Below are positions 13,940 through 24,796 of a stretch of DNA of 64,000 nucleotides, piece after piece (position 1 is the first letter of the stretch; every line of letters begins with the position of its first letter). The position numbers and the translations under genes were made by a program. The DNA is from Strix aluco (taxonomy: Eukaryota; Chordata; Aves; Strigiformes; Strigidae), in NCBI RefSeq assembly GCF_031877795.1, contig NC_133935.1:73922303-73986302 (forward strand), given 5' to 3'. The notes under the pieces are model-generated. The model saw only the letters and a list, made by a program, of their open reading frames with translations. It was not told where the DNA came from and made no database searches.

Positions 13940-14560
13940 TATTTTGCTGTTCTGGCAGCCCTTGGGGTGCCTCCCCTCAGCCCACTCACACACGCTGCCC
14001 AGGCCTGCCAGGGATGAGTCCCCATTTACAGTGGGGATCAGCAAGCTGCGGGGAGAGGGGGACAGCCTGTGTGCCAGCAGGTGGAAAATGGCAGGAGGGG
14101 AGGCAGGCCCCTGCGCTGAGGGAAAGGGGCCTCCAGCCAAGTGCAGGGCAAGGCTGGAAAGGACTGCTGGCTTCCCAGGGAGAGGCAGAGGAGAGCTGGC
14201 TGCTGAAAGGAGGGGAGAAGGAAAGGGGGCTTCCCCCAAGCAGGTGAGGAAGTGTTTAGAGAGGAGAAGAGGGCAACTCCAGACAGCTTGTGAGGAGAGA
14301 GGCAGCTCACTTGTGGGAGGTGGAGAGATGACTCAGGACTGGGAGAGATGTATGGCAGAGAACTGTCCTCCACTGAGGGAGGCAGGGGAGAGGAGAGGCT
14401 CCTAACTGCAAAACAGGGGATAAAAAGCAAGGCAGGGCATATTAAAAGACATGGTAGTGCTTGGTGAGGCAGCTGGGCCCAAGTGGGAGGGTGGTGAGAG
14501 AGCAACTGGGAGCAAAAAGGCCCCAAGATGGTGCTTCAGCAGAGTGACCTGGTGAGAGAT
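13940..14560 (+). other. GC- and purine-rich block in AT-rich surroundings
   Basis: About 0.6 kb in which the + strand is conspicuously rich in G and A (many AGGGGAG / GGAGAGG-type words), clearly more GC-rich than both flanks. It holds overlapping open frames on both strands, which is expected where stop codons are rare. I see no start context, splice sites or domain to support a gene. It ends near AT-rich words (ggataaaaagc, atattaaaag) that superficially resemble promoter elements. It could be an unrecognised old repeat, a weak CpG-poor regulatory region, or an untranslated exon. Confidence 0.45.
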
Positions 14561-17500
14561 GAAAACCCACCCTGCAAGGTTAGAATAAAAGTGATAGAAA
14601 AGAGGAAACAAAATTCAGAAAAGGGAACTGTTTGGGGGAAAGAGGGACACAAACAGGAGAAATATGGCATCAATGTTGAAGAGGAACAGAAGAAAATTGA
14701 TTATGATGCAGTAAGGGAGACACAGTAAGTTGCTGTTGTGTGCTGCCAACACATGCAAACATGGCTGGTGAATGGAAAGTTATAATATACATTATTCAGC
14801 AAGGCAAACTTAATTTTTAATGAAAGTATATTTCTATGCCTACCTCATGAGAAATGTGTGAAGATCTTTGGGGACCCATGTTTTGTGGTTTTCGTTATTC
14901 ACACGGGCATTGTGAGAGAGCAAAGCTTAGGAACATAGCATGATGTTTGGATGCAGACTTAATACTGACACAAGGTAACTTTCTCCATCCTGAAGTGGTT
15001 TTATATCTCAAAATCTAAAGAACTTTGTCGTGTCTTTCAAAAATGCAGGGAACTCCTACAAGTTTCTTCTTTTCTGTCCCAACTGAATGGCTAAGAGCCT
15101 TCCTCTAGAGTCTGGATATGGCCATCAGAAATATTATTATTGCTGTTATTTACCCACAAACTGTTTCAAATAAAACAAAACAGATAAATATTTAATAAGT
15201 AAAGTACAAGTAATTCGCTGCACCAGTGCTAGATACTCTTAGTAATTTTAAGAAGCAGTACGAAACATGTACTGACAGTGTTTTAAAATAATTCCCCTTT
15301 GATCTTTCCTGAGTACCTGTCAATACAGGGAAATTGAATTTTAGCCTGTCAAGTACTCTTTGACCTGTCATTCGTGTCTCCCATCTTCCCAAATAGCCAC
15401 ACTGTTAAGAATCTACCCCTCAGTCTTCTGTAGTGAATGAAGTCCCCTGATCTGGTCCAATCCTCAGTTTCTTGCTGTAGGTCCACCTGATGAAGTGTTA
15501 GACCAGGGACCTTGGGAAGGGGTTTTAAGAAGTGAGTTTGAGATCCATGTTTCATACAGGTTGTACCATATTGCTGAGACTGGATGTTCAGGTGTTTGGT
15601 GGAGGCCAGGACATGGGGAATGTTCTTGAGGCAGAGAAAATATTGGAAAGGAAGATAGGTCTGAACTGAACTCTCAGAGACTCCTGGCTGAAACTTGAAA
15701 CTGCTGCAGAAAAAAATGAAACCGCTTTGCTTCTTACAAGCAATTGGTAGGTCCCTGTGTCCAGTGAAGATGCATGTCTGCACTGTACAAAGCAGTCCTA
15801 TGATACACTGATAGTTACCATTACTAGCTTTGGTATCCAAAACACTCCAGCTATGGTAATACAGTAGATAAGATACATTATCCTCTTGAAAAGCATGATA
15901 AATTAGCTGTAGTACAGTGCTATGTTAATGCATTTAGACTATAACCAATACCTAAGCAAAATTGTTTAGAACAAGCATTTAGACACTGGAACTGAAGGAC
16001 GAGCAATTTATTTTTTCACAGTGCTTGTATAACTCTTGGGTTTGGAAAGTGTAGTAACTGTTGATTTCCACCTCTAGTTCATGGCCTTTTTTTGCTAGCA
16101 TTTTTTCTCTAAATTTTCCAGAGTTCACTGTAATAAGTTATCTTATTGTGCATTTTCTCTTCATAGATCTGTGCAGTATACCTCTCTTTAGATTTTCTGT
16201 TTCATCTGATTAGTGCTGCTGTAGTGTTTCAAGCATTGTTTTGTTTTGGGTGAAGCAATTTGCAACACTTGTTTGAGAAATATGTTTTTGTTGGGATACA
16301 CGAGTATCTCACTTAGAATTTCTTTTTCAGTTCTCCATTTTTCTGACTGTTTCTTTTTTAAGTGCTGGCTTCTTTGGCTAAGATGGAACCAAAAGCTTAA
16401 TTTAGATTTTTTTTTTCTTATGTTACTTCAGAGGACATTAAAATAGATTTCTCTGCTATAACTGTCTATTTAATACCGTTTTCTAGCTCAAGTCTTCTAT
16501 GATGGCACTCACATGGTGTTTGAGACACCTTCTGAAATTACGAAGAGATCAGAAATAGTACAGGGACTGAACTTCTGGCCAGAGTGGCTCTAGTGAGACT
16601 GGCTCATAGCGGCTTTTATTTGACTTGCTAAATGCTGATTTCTTTTAATGGCCATCCTGTATGCATCTTTTTGCAGAAACCTAGATATAGGACTTCTAAA
16701 GTATCTGTTTTGTTTAATGAATTTAGCTACTCTCATTATCACATAGCAGACTAGGATGCTACACTGTATTAAAAAAAAAAAGTTTCAGAATCAGTTTTGC
16801 CAGAGAAAGGCAGGACTACCCAGTGGGTTTTGCACCTTGTCAATACAAACTTGTCTGGTATCTTTTCCCCTGAGGTGCAGCTGTAGCATTAAATAGAAAC
16901 TTCACTCATCCACTGTGGAAAGAGAGACTACAGATAGATAATCTACAGGTTAAAATTAGTAAGGGTGTAAAAATCCACTATAAAAATCATTTGCACACTA
17001 GTCAACATATAAATTAGTTTAACACTTCTCAAAATCCTGGAGGAGGATTGAAGTTTCTGTACTTCTGTGACTGAGAGCCAGCTAGTTTGCTGGTGCTTTT
17101 CTTATGCAAACTCCATCACTGACTCTCTTTAAGAAAATCTTGTGATTCATTTACTGTTCCATTCCCACCAAAGTAGATACCTGGGTTCATAAAAGTGTCT
17201 GCTACGTAATAATTTCTGTTGTATAAGATAAAACCACTATTGTGGTAAATCCATTGCAAAGTAGGATCCTGAGAAGTACTAATGAATCTCTTGCCAAACT
17301 GCTTAAATCATAATGACTTTGTCGCAAGAACATCATATGTTTATAATCTTGTTATGATACTGAAGCCTTATACAGCTGTTTTTTTGTAATACTTTTGTAG
17401 GCAGTTTAAAGCCATCTGGTGCATGTATTTCAGGTATACATGATTTAAAGCAGAGGGTCACAAATTGTTGTGACTAACAGACACCTTCATCAAACTCATG

Positions 17501-20210
17501 TTTTCTCAGTGTATGACAGTGGAGTTGAAATGGAATCACATCATTATTTATTTGTACATGATGACGACATATGATGTTCCCAATAGCCACATGAGAAGTG
17601 CTGTTTAAGTTTGTTATCTCTTAACATTTAGATCCTGAAACTTATATAAATGTTGATCTCCACATAAGCCAAAGATTGATACAGAGCTTTGGATCTCTTC
17701 TAAATGTAACTTCCCCTCTGCTTTTATAAAGCCCAAGTCTTTAACTATAATTCTAGTAAGTAGATATAGGAACATGCGATTTTTATCTCCTGGTTACTTA
17801 GTGGAAAGCTTGCATTTGGAGATCATCTTATTAAAAGACCAATGATATATGGATTAAAAAGATTAGAGTTAAGGTTTCATCCGTATTTTGCTGCTTATTA
17901 ATTAAAGGCCTTAATTTGCTTATAGTTTACTTTTTTAATTCCATGTTATGATTGGATCACTGTAGTATTTAGAAGCTGCAACCAAGATCAACGCTGCATT
18001 ATATTAAATTCTGAAAACCACATAGTAAAATGAAGCCTCTACTTGGCAGTTGAACTAAAACAAGATCCACAGGGACGGGGGAGGGAAAGAAGTACCTTTC
18101 CTGACTGACTTAATTATTTTTCTATGGCAGAGTGACTTGTTCAAGGTCATAGAAGAATTAAATTTCTGTATTGGTGAGCAGGTGGAAAAGAAAGAGGATG
18201 TTAAATCCGCACTTTCATGTGCAGTTTTTTCACTTATTTCCTATGGAAATAAGTCTTCTGTGACCATGTTTGGGCCTTTCCCTCCCTTTTTTCCTCTCCA
18301 CTCATAACTTTTGGATCCATTGATTAATAAAAACAGATTTGAAAGAGGAGTTAAAGCCTTAAATAGAATTGTCTTTCTACAAATGTTGCAAAAGCAGATG
18401 CCAGGAAATGGGAAGAAGAAACCATCTGAATACCCTTGCTATGGTAAAGCTGCAGCCTGAGTTCACATTCACGAGAGAGGAACTACATATATTCACAACC
18501 ATGGAAAAACTATGTCAGACTGGCTCTCTTCCTATTTCTCTATAGGGCTCTAGAGCATAACGCACAGTTGCCCATGCTACATACACTACTTTCATTTGGC
18601 TCCAATCTGCAGTGAAATCAGCAGTGTTCTTGAGGAGGAATCCTGGTGCAGAACAGAGGCTACTTTTCTGCAGCGTCAGGACTTGCACCCTACAAGCCAA
18701 TGGAGATAAACTGATCTACAGCTTGCTCAGGGATGGGGTTCATTCCTTGGTGCAGATCATAGAGGTAGCATAGATGTAATCACAGCAGAACTTGCACTTT
18801 TCAAACAAAAGATGCTGATCATTGGAAAGTCGGGCATATCTGTTCTGATGATTGTGGAACCATTTGTTTAATGATAATGTTGTTCTAGAATACATATGGT
18901 AGGGAGGAGGAAGAATTCCTTTGGGAGGTCTTTGGAAACCTTTCTCTCAAACTGTAAGTCACTGGATTGTTTCTTTTTAGGAAGGAATTGGTACATCTTG
19001 CATCTTTGATTTTATGCTAATTTTCCTTCATATGGTCTGTTTCTGTTAAGAGCCTAGACTGTAGTTCTGCAGTGTGTCATGGTAAGCAGCATGTAGATTA
19101 GTGCCATGTGTTGAAGTTGGAAAGTTTCTTCACTTTTTTTTTGCTTGGTTTGTGGCAGCTTGTATTAAATAGTTTCCCCCTCCCCTTTTTTCTCAGTTGT
19201 GTGGTTAGGAATTGCTTTATTGCTTGTGTATCCTGTGGCAGTGTTTAATATTAGTTAGATGTTTGGCCATACGTACTTCCCTGAAATCTTATGCCGGTTT
19301 TCATTGCTGGGGATTTCCTGGGTGCTCACATGCCTTTCTTTTCTATCTTCTCCCCAGATACATGTCTTGGATAATCACAGAAGTGTTATGGTATAAACTG
19401 TGCAGTGTAACTTTAATTATGAGACTATTTGGCCACTGTCAAAGACTTTTGCTCAACTACCTTGCAGTGAATTTGAGCACAAGTGCCAAACACGGTAGAC
19501 TATTAACTTCATGTAATTTATCATTCCTCCTAAGGAATTCCATCTTGCTATTCCTGACCAGAGAGTTTTATGTGTAGTGAGCAGGGTTTTCAACCTCAAC
19601 ATAAGCAGTTTATGTCTATTCTTTATTTTTTCTTCTTCATTGATGATTATGTCTCCTTATAATTAAAAACATCAATCATATCCATTCCCAGCCAAATTTT
19701 CCTAGACTAAATCAAGCTCTTCTCATATGATGACTCTTAATTCCTCTGATCATTCTGTTAACTCTTTCCACACTTTTTTGTAGGAAGATCAATTTAAACT
19801 GGTGCCTGGAACTGTACTCAATATTCCAGAATAGGTCTTGTCAGGGCTTTGTATTATACGACTACCCTTCCTGCTTCTGGAAATTCCGTCTATAATATAT
19901 CTAAGGCCATGGATCCTATGGCTGCTTCATGTTGGTTGCTAATAAGCGTGCTGCAATTGACTGGGTCTCTTTTGAGGCATACTTTGGTGAGCTTCCTTTG
20001 ATTTTTTTAACTGTGTTCCTGTAGTTTCTTGTAGCTAGCGTTACATGACTGGAGGCACTCTGTCCAGGCCATACAGTGTGAAAGACTTGCCTCCAGGTAT
20101 TAAGGATGGAACTTCTGTGTTCCAGCTACTTTTTGGAAGAGGTGGAGTGTGAATGCTGTCTGTATGTAATACTGCATCTATTGACAGTGTATATAACGCA
20201 ACGGGTGTTT
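14561..20210. other. Non-coding DNA, no gene recognised
   Basis: AT-rich DNA without convincing exons. From roughly 16 kb the + strand looks T-rich. A 163-codon minus-strand open frame (15349-15840) has no recognisable domain and was not accepted. A weak MIR-like fragment at about 18125-18170 is listed separately. Confidence 0.55.
18125..18170 (-). repeat. Weak MIR-like SINE fragment
   Basis: The words GAGTGACTTGTTCAAGGTCATAG resemble the reverse complement of the MIR core (gtgacttgcccaaggtcacac). It is short and diverged, so this is a tentative repeat call. Confidence 0.35.
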
Positions 20211-20598
20211 GTCCTGTTTGGGACTGTTTAGTTTGAAGAAGAGAAGGCTAAGGGGAGACCTCATCACTCTCTACAACTACCTGAAAGGACATTGCAGAGA
20301 GGTTGGTGCTGGTCTCTTCTCACAGGTAATTAGCGATAGAACAAGAGGGAATGGCTTTAAACTGCAACAGGGGAGGTTCAGACTGGACATTAGGAAAAAA
20401 AATTTCACAGAAAGAGTGGTCAGACAGTGGAATAGGCTGTCCAGGGAGGTGGTGGAGTCACCATCCCTGGATGTCTTTAAGGGTCGTTTAGATGAGATGC
20501 TGGGGGTTATGGTGTAGGGGAGAACTTTGTAGAGTAGGGCTGATGGTTGGACTTGATGATCCCAAGGGTCTTTTCCAACCTGAATGATTCTGTGATCC
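20211..20598 (+). repeat. CR1 LINE, 3' fragment
   Basis: This is the 3' end of a chicken-repeat-1 non-LTR retrotransposon in sense orientation. The reading frame from 20209 to the TAG at 20515-20517 encodes the C-terminal part of the CR1 ORF2 polyprotein. It includes the hallmark words [27 protein letters not shown] and [21 protein letters not shown]. The 3' untranslated tail (ggttggacttgatgatcc...ttccaacc...gattctgtgat) is the usual CR1 terminus. The copy is 5'-truncated, as most CR1 copies are, so it lacks the endonuclease and reverse transcriptase domains and cannot move. It lies about 0.8 kb upstream of the ATXN7L1 CpG island. Confidence 0.95.
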
Positions 20599-21440
20599 TC
20601 TGGCCCAAACGTTTATCCATTTTAGCACTGTAAAGAGCCTAGTCTTAATGAAACTGTAAGAAATTTGCTTCAATCCATGGTAGACTAGTACCCTGTACCT
20701 TTCTGCAGGCGGCAGTGCTGACTTCAGCAACTCCCATCCTGCCCCTCTGGCCACTGCTCCAACCCTTGAGCGGGCCCTAAACACTATTCTTTTTTCTTGA
20801 GTCTAGATTAACTTCATGCTCTGCTTCAGCGCTGTCCCACAACGATTTGAGCCAGCAAAAAGTGAATGGTGATGAAGGGTCTTAAATGAGTGGCTGGAAA
20901 GAGGCAGGACAGGGAAGGGACCACACCACCACTTCAAGAAGTGTCTGTTGAGCCCTAAACTTCCATGGTCAGTACTCCTGCTGGGGCTGTACAGCTGCAC
21001 GGAAGATGCTGCATGGGGAGCCAGTGAGGCTCCTTAAATGAAACCAAGTCCTTCACCAGTGGTGTTCATGTTTGGCTTAATAGGTGTGAGCTGAAGCAAT
21101 AGGTTTATGTAGTTAATTCCTTACCCAAATTGGGTATATTGAGGACAAAAAATTTCACGGTAGTGTTATTTTCTACTCTTACCTCAATGGAGCAATAAAC
21201 CAAAAATGACACAATCCTAAAATTAAATGGAAAGCATGTACATCCCATCGGTTATGTATAGTGAGATGAAAACCTCGGTATTATTTTTGAGGAGCGGGAC
21301 CTGTGAGTTCAGAGAGCTCCTGTACCGTAGCCTAAAACACCAATACAAGAAAAAACCCATTTGCAAACAGATGAAGCCTGTACTCAAACACAGATTAGGT
21401 AGTATTTGGACAACAAAATGGCTGTGGTTGTGGTTATAGG
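20599..21440. other. Proximal upstream DNA between CR1 and the CpG island
   Basis: Ordinary AT-rich sequence with no gene or clear regulatory element. Composition changes sharply to GC-rich at about 21445. Confidence 0.6.
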
Positions 21441-21726
21441 TGATCCACAGGAGCGCAGCTGGAAGAAGTCGGGGGGAGGGGGAGCCCCGACACCGCACTC
21501 CGGGGCCGTCTCCGGGCCGCGCCGGGGCGGGGGGCCGTGCCGCAATTACCGAAAGCGCGTCCCAGGGACTTACTGCGGGGCGCTGCGAGACGCGGGGCGC
21601 GCAACCCCGGGGCGCGCAGCGAAGGCGGCTGCCTTCCCGGAGAGGCTCTTCGGCCGCCCGCCCCGTTCCGTTCCGCTCCGCCGGGCCGGGCCGCGAGGCT
21701 ACGCGGCGGCGCGGAGGGCAGCGCGC

Positions 21727-21746
21727 GGTGCGGTGCGGTGCGGTGC
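21727..21746 (+). repeat. (GGTGC)4 pentanucleotide repeat
   Basis: Four exact copies of GGTGC lie inside the promoter island, followed by a G-run. Short tandem repeats in CpG islands can vary in length between individuals. Confidence 0.85.
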
Positions 21747-21928
21747 GGGGGCGGCGCGGGTCCGGCGCCCCCCTCGGGGCGGGCGGCAGGCCCGGCGGCC
21801 GGCGGCGTCGCGGGGCGCGGCGCGCAGGCGCGGGGGGCGCGGGCATGCGCGCTGGGCGGCGGGGAGCCCGATCTGATAGGGAGCAGGGGCTGACACTACC
21901 CCCGTGTGGGCGGCGGAACGTCCCGAGG

Positions 21929-22153
21929 ATGACGTGCGGCGTTCTCGAATCCCGTGTCTCGCTCGCTCGCTCGCCGCCGCCGCCGCCGAAGGAAACGGGA
22001 AAAGCAACAAGGAGGCAGGAGCAGGCGCGGCGCCATGGCGGCCCTGGAGCGGCCCGTGCCCAGTCCCGAGGCGTTCCTGGGCCAGCCCTGGGCCGCCTGG
22101 GTGCGGGAGGCCGCCCCCCCGCACGCGCACGGCGCCGCCCCCCCGCACAGTAA
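21929..22153 (+). other. Upstream ORF overlapping the ATXN7L1 start
   Basis: An ATG at 21929 opens a frame that is one base out of register with the main CDS and passes through its start codon. In unspliced RNA it ends at the TAA at 22151-22153, directly on the intron 1 donor. After splicing it would instead run into exon 2 and stop at the TAA at 22765-22767, giving 93 codons. The start context (gaggATGa) is moderate. If transcription begins upstream of 21929, this ORF could lower translation from the main ATG. The encoded peptide has no recognisable domain. Confidence 0.4.
22035..22149 (+). CDS. ATXN7L1: Ataxin-7-like protein 1, coding exon 1 (partial gene)
   Basis: First coding exon of ATXN7L1, a paralogue of ataxin-7, the subunit that anchors the deubiquitinase module in the SAGA transcription coactivator. 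The exon encodes 38 full codons plus one base, starting MAALERPVPSPEAFLGQPW. The PSPEAFLGxPW motif is, from family knowledge, the conserved N-terminal signature shared by ATXN7 and ATXN7L1. The ATG lies in a strong initiation context (gcgccATGg). It is the first ATG in its frame after an in-frame TGA at 21930-21932. The exon ends at the donor A|GTAAGG in phase 1. Residues 25-38 are Ala/Pro/His-rich and look less conserved than the motif. The known mammalian protein has an extra segment before this Met. Sequence resembling it is present here but out of frame (see findings). No polyglutamine tract is present. Confidence 0.92.
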
Positions 22154-22706
22154 GGGCAGGGACCGGCCCGCGGCTCGGCACGCCGCTCCCCTCCCCCGGA
22201 GCGCACGCACGGCGGCGGGGCCAGGGGCCGGGGGCCCGGCCGGGCCGCCCCCCCACCCCCCCTCCGGGGCCGCGCCGCGCGGCGGGAGGTGCCGCCCCCC
22301 CGGGCGCTCAGCTGACGCGCCGAGCCCCCGGTGCCATGTGTGCGGGAGGCGCTGGCGCACGCCGTGCCGTGCCGTGCCGTGCCGCGCCGTGCCGTGCCGC
22401 TGCCCCGCGGCGCTGGCTCCGCCGCTGGGCCGGCGCCGCGGTGGGGGAAGGGGGCGAGGGGGAGGATGCGCGGCGCGGAGGGGCCGGAGGATGCTGCGGG
22501 GGGGGGCCGGAGGGTGCTGCCGCGGGGGGGCCCGGCGGTTCCGCTCCCTGGCAGATGCTCCGACCATTGTGCTTTTGCTGTTGCAAATAGAAACACTGCT
22601 CACCTCCTCACCTCTCCTCCTCCCCCCCACCCCCCCACCCCCCGCCAAACAATAAATGCACACCTCTGGGCCCTCGGCGCTTCCTGACTCTGCTTCTCTT
22701 CTGCAG
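22150..22706 (+). other. ATXN7L1: ATXN7L1 intron 1
   Basis: A 557-bp GC-rich intron with donor GTAAGG and acceptor tctcttctgcag. The coding frame stays open through most of it, to a TAA at 22653-22655 lying inside an AATAAA hexamer (22651-22656). An intron-retaining transcript would therefore have a long Pro/Ala/Arg-rich tail. The intron contains a (GCCGT)8-type repeat and C-rich runs at about 22619-22643. Confidence 0.88.
22361..22400 (+). repeat. GCCGT pentanucleotide repeat, 8 units
   Basis: Eight consecutive pentamers, six being GCCGT and units five and eight being GCCGC, within intron 1 of ATXN7L1. It is GC-rich and transcribed, and is a plausible length polymorphism. Confidence 0.9.
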
Positions 22707-22775
22707 GTGTAGATCTAGAAGAGACTGGAAAGGAGGGTGGAAAAAGCAGGGAGGTTATGAGGCTTAATAAAGAAG
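22707..22775 (+). CDS. ATXN7L1: Ataxin-7-like protein 1, coding exon 2
   Basis: A 69-base exon flanked by a good polypyrimidine tract and AG (cttctcttctgcag) and the donor G|GTAAGT. It enters and leaves in phase 1, so it joins exon 1 without disturbing the frame. It completes a Ser codon, then encodes [22 protein letters not shown]. By memory the mammalian ATXN7L1 segment differs at about one residue here, and ATXN7 has the related KEFGKNREVMGL. This is the strongest evidence for the gene call. The following exon should begin with the Asp codon completed from the final G, and should carry the Cys/His zinc-binding segment (HDDFYLVVC...). It is not in this window as far as I can see, so the gene continues beyond 64000. 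Confidence 0.94.
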
Positions 22776-24796
22776 GTAAGTGGATAGCGCTGGCACACCT
22801 CTCTACCTGTCTGTCTCTTGGTGGCTGTGAATGACTGTGGTTTGGCCTTGACAGGGTAGTCTAATAGCATATGGACCTCTCTGCTGTGAAGAGTGTTTCA
22901 GGGTTGGATACACGCAGATGACTGTCACTGTGTCAACTTCTTTTGAAGTATGAGTATAACAGGTGTATGCGTGCGACTGACAGACGTGGTAAAAGATAAG
23001 GCAATTTTAAGTCAGAAGACAACTACACATCAGTGGCCATATTGGATTTTTTTCAAGGACCCCGTCCCTTGGTGCAACGTTTCACTTGCTTCTGTGTGAA
23101 GATAAGCATATAAACCCATGCATCAACTTTAAATGTTATATTATCATTAGTGACTGTAGTGAAAAACATTTTCACTCGCGGAGAGAAATGGTCTGTTACG
23201 ATCTTTGAGTTCATGCACTTCAGCTCAAGTCGCATTTTATTCTTTCATTCTCACTGCTGAGTGTGACTTACAGTCAGCTGAGTGGCCGACATCTACGTTA
23301 GGCTAAGCCATGCATATTATGCAAAACCAAATATAATGAGTCGTTTGGGACGTAAGGTTTTCTGGTACCATAAGTATGAACAGGCAAATTTCAGGCTAAT
23401 GGTGTTTGCTAATGTGCCATGCCTGACACAGTTCTGTCATTTGCAAGAGGAGAAACTTCAGTGGTGAGGGTAGGCAAATCAAATTTACACGTTTTGTTTG
23501 TGAGGTGGGTTGCTAACATCATGCTGGGGTAACACCTACTGCAACTAGTGAAACGATTTGGGACATATTTTCATGTAACTTTCTGTTTGTTTCTGTTCTG
23601 TTAAGAAAGCAGTATGCATATACAACCTTTCTGTCATGAGAAGTAATTCTTGTGAAGTCAGTTCAGAATGAATGATCCCATCATAGTGAAACTTCAGTGT
23701 GACTTACTAATGCTGAGACAAATCCCGCTATTACCTGTAATGTCATAATAGATATTCTGAAATGATGTTAAGTTTCTCGTTATATTACAGTTGACATTAC
23801 ACGTGCATTTAATTTTGAGCATCTTGGCAGCTTAAAGGAATCTTACTTTTTCTAAAGAAGCTCTTGAAAAAAGAGTGAATTAATCAGTAACGTAGATTTG
23901 TGTGGTAAACTATAAAATTGCATGGAGTACACGTTAAATAATATTATTTTAAATACCGTAAAACCTCCCTTTTGAAAGGCCTTTATAGGAATGCTAAGCT
24001 TGATTATGTTCCTGTCTTGATTCTTCCGTGCCTGATCCTCTCTATTTTGCCAGCCCCAAAATAAGTTAGAGGCACAACTGGGATTTTCATTTAGTATGTT
24101 TATAGGTAAAAGGTTCAAGGCTCAAACTATTTGTATGTCTGTCAGTAATGTTGAGTGTATGTTTGGTTCAAAAGTAATGGAATAAAAATCTTGCTACTGG
24201 AGCTTGGCCTTCATAAGGAGCTTAATTTGTTGAGATAAAATGTTTTGCGCCTAGAAGTCCTTGAACACAAATTCTTAAAAGCTTACTTGAAACATAAAGA
24301 TTGAAGCGCATCCCTACTCCTTAGTCATACATAATATGCAAATTGTTTCCTAGAACAATTCAGTTTAGATTATCAGCGCTAGTTTCTCCTTGTTTCTTTT
24401 TGGGGGGTTTAGAGACTCTGTCAGAGGAGCTCTATGTAAGCTTGCTATCCAGAAAAATTATTTGCAAACGAAGTGTAGTGTGATTGCTAACATTACATTA
24501 TGATAGTGACAGGTGTGAAGCAGTTATAAGCTTTTATAGTACTTACATTGGAATACGGTTGAAAAAACCAAACCTGATCATTATATTTAGAAAACAAAAA
24601 GCTTTAAGAATTTTATTGCTTGCAAGTATTAATTTGCTTTCGATCACTTAGAACTTTCACGAAGTTTGAATAAATTAGTATTTGTTGAAATATTTCTACT
24701 GTATTCACTTAAACAGTCTGTCAATATTGGTGTTTTCACCACACCCATCTGCGTGGCTGAATACCCGCTATAAATCTTCCTTGAGCCTCTTATTAA

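Larger units (their letters stand above)
21441..22570 (+). promoter_or_regulatory. CpG-island promoter of ATXN7L1
   Basis: About 1.1 kb of very GC-rich, CpG-dense sequence in an otherwise AT-rich window. It covers the start codon and most of intron 1. Visible motifs include GC boxes (ggggcgggg near 21525 and ggggcgggc near 21777), an NRF1-like GGGCATGCGCGC at 21841-21852 and a CRE/ATF-like TGACGTG at 21930-21936. I see no TATA box, consistent with a dispersed housekeeping-type promoter. The transcription start cannot be fixed from sequence alone. It is inferred to lie upstream of 22035. Such islands are often bidirectional, but no divergent gene was recognised. Confidence 0.88.

Noticed and set aside
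13944..14526. Overlapping 133- to 162-codon frames on both strands in the purine-rich block
   Set aside because: Explained by GC/purine bias. Both strands are open at once and no domain is visible.
15349..15840. 163-codon minus-strand open frame
   Set aside because: No recognisable motif, no start context or splice support, and mixed composition. The length alone is not convincing in 64 kb on both strands.
1..20000. CDHR3 as the expected head-to-head neighbour
   Set aside because: No cadherin-repeat motif was found on the minus strand. The gene may be farther away, lost, or missed by eye.
21440..22153. Long plus-strand frames in the CpG island (118 to 237 codons)
   Set aside because: Compositional artefacts in other frames than ATXN7L1. 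Only the part starting at the ATG at 21929 was kept, as an upstream ORF.
21223..22596. 457-codon minus-strand open frame across the CpG island
   Set aside because: Stop codons are rare in GC-rich DNA. The frame is Pro/Arg/Ala-rich low complexity, overlaps ATXN7L1 antisense, and shows no domain.
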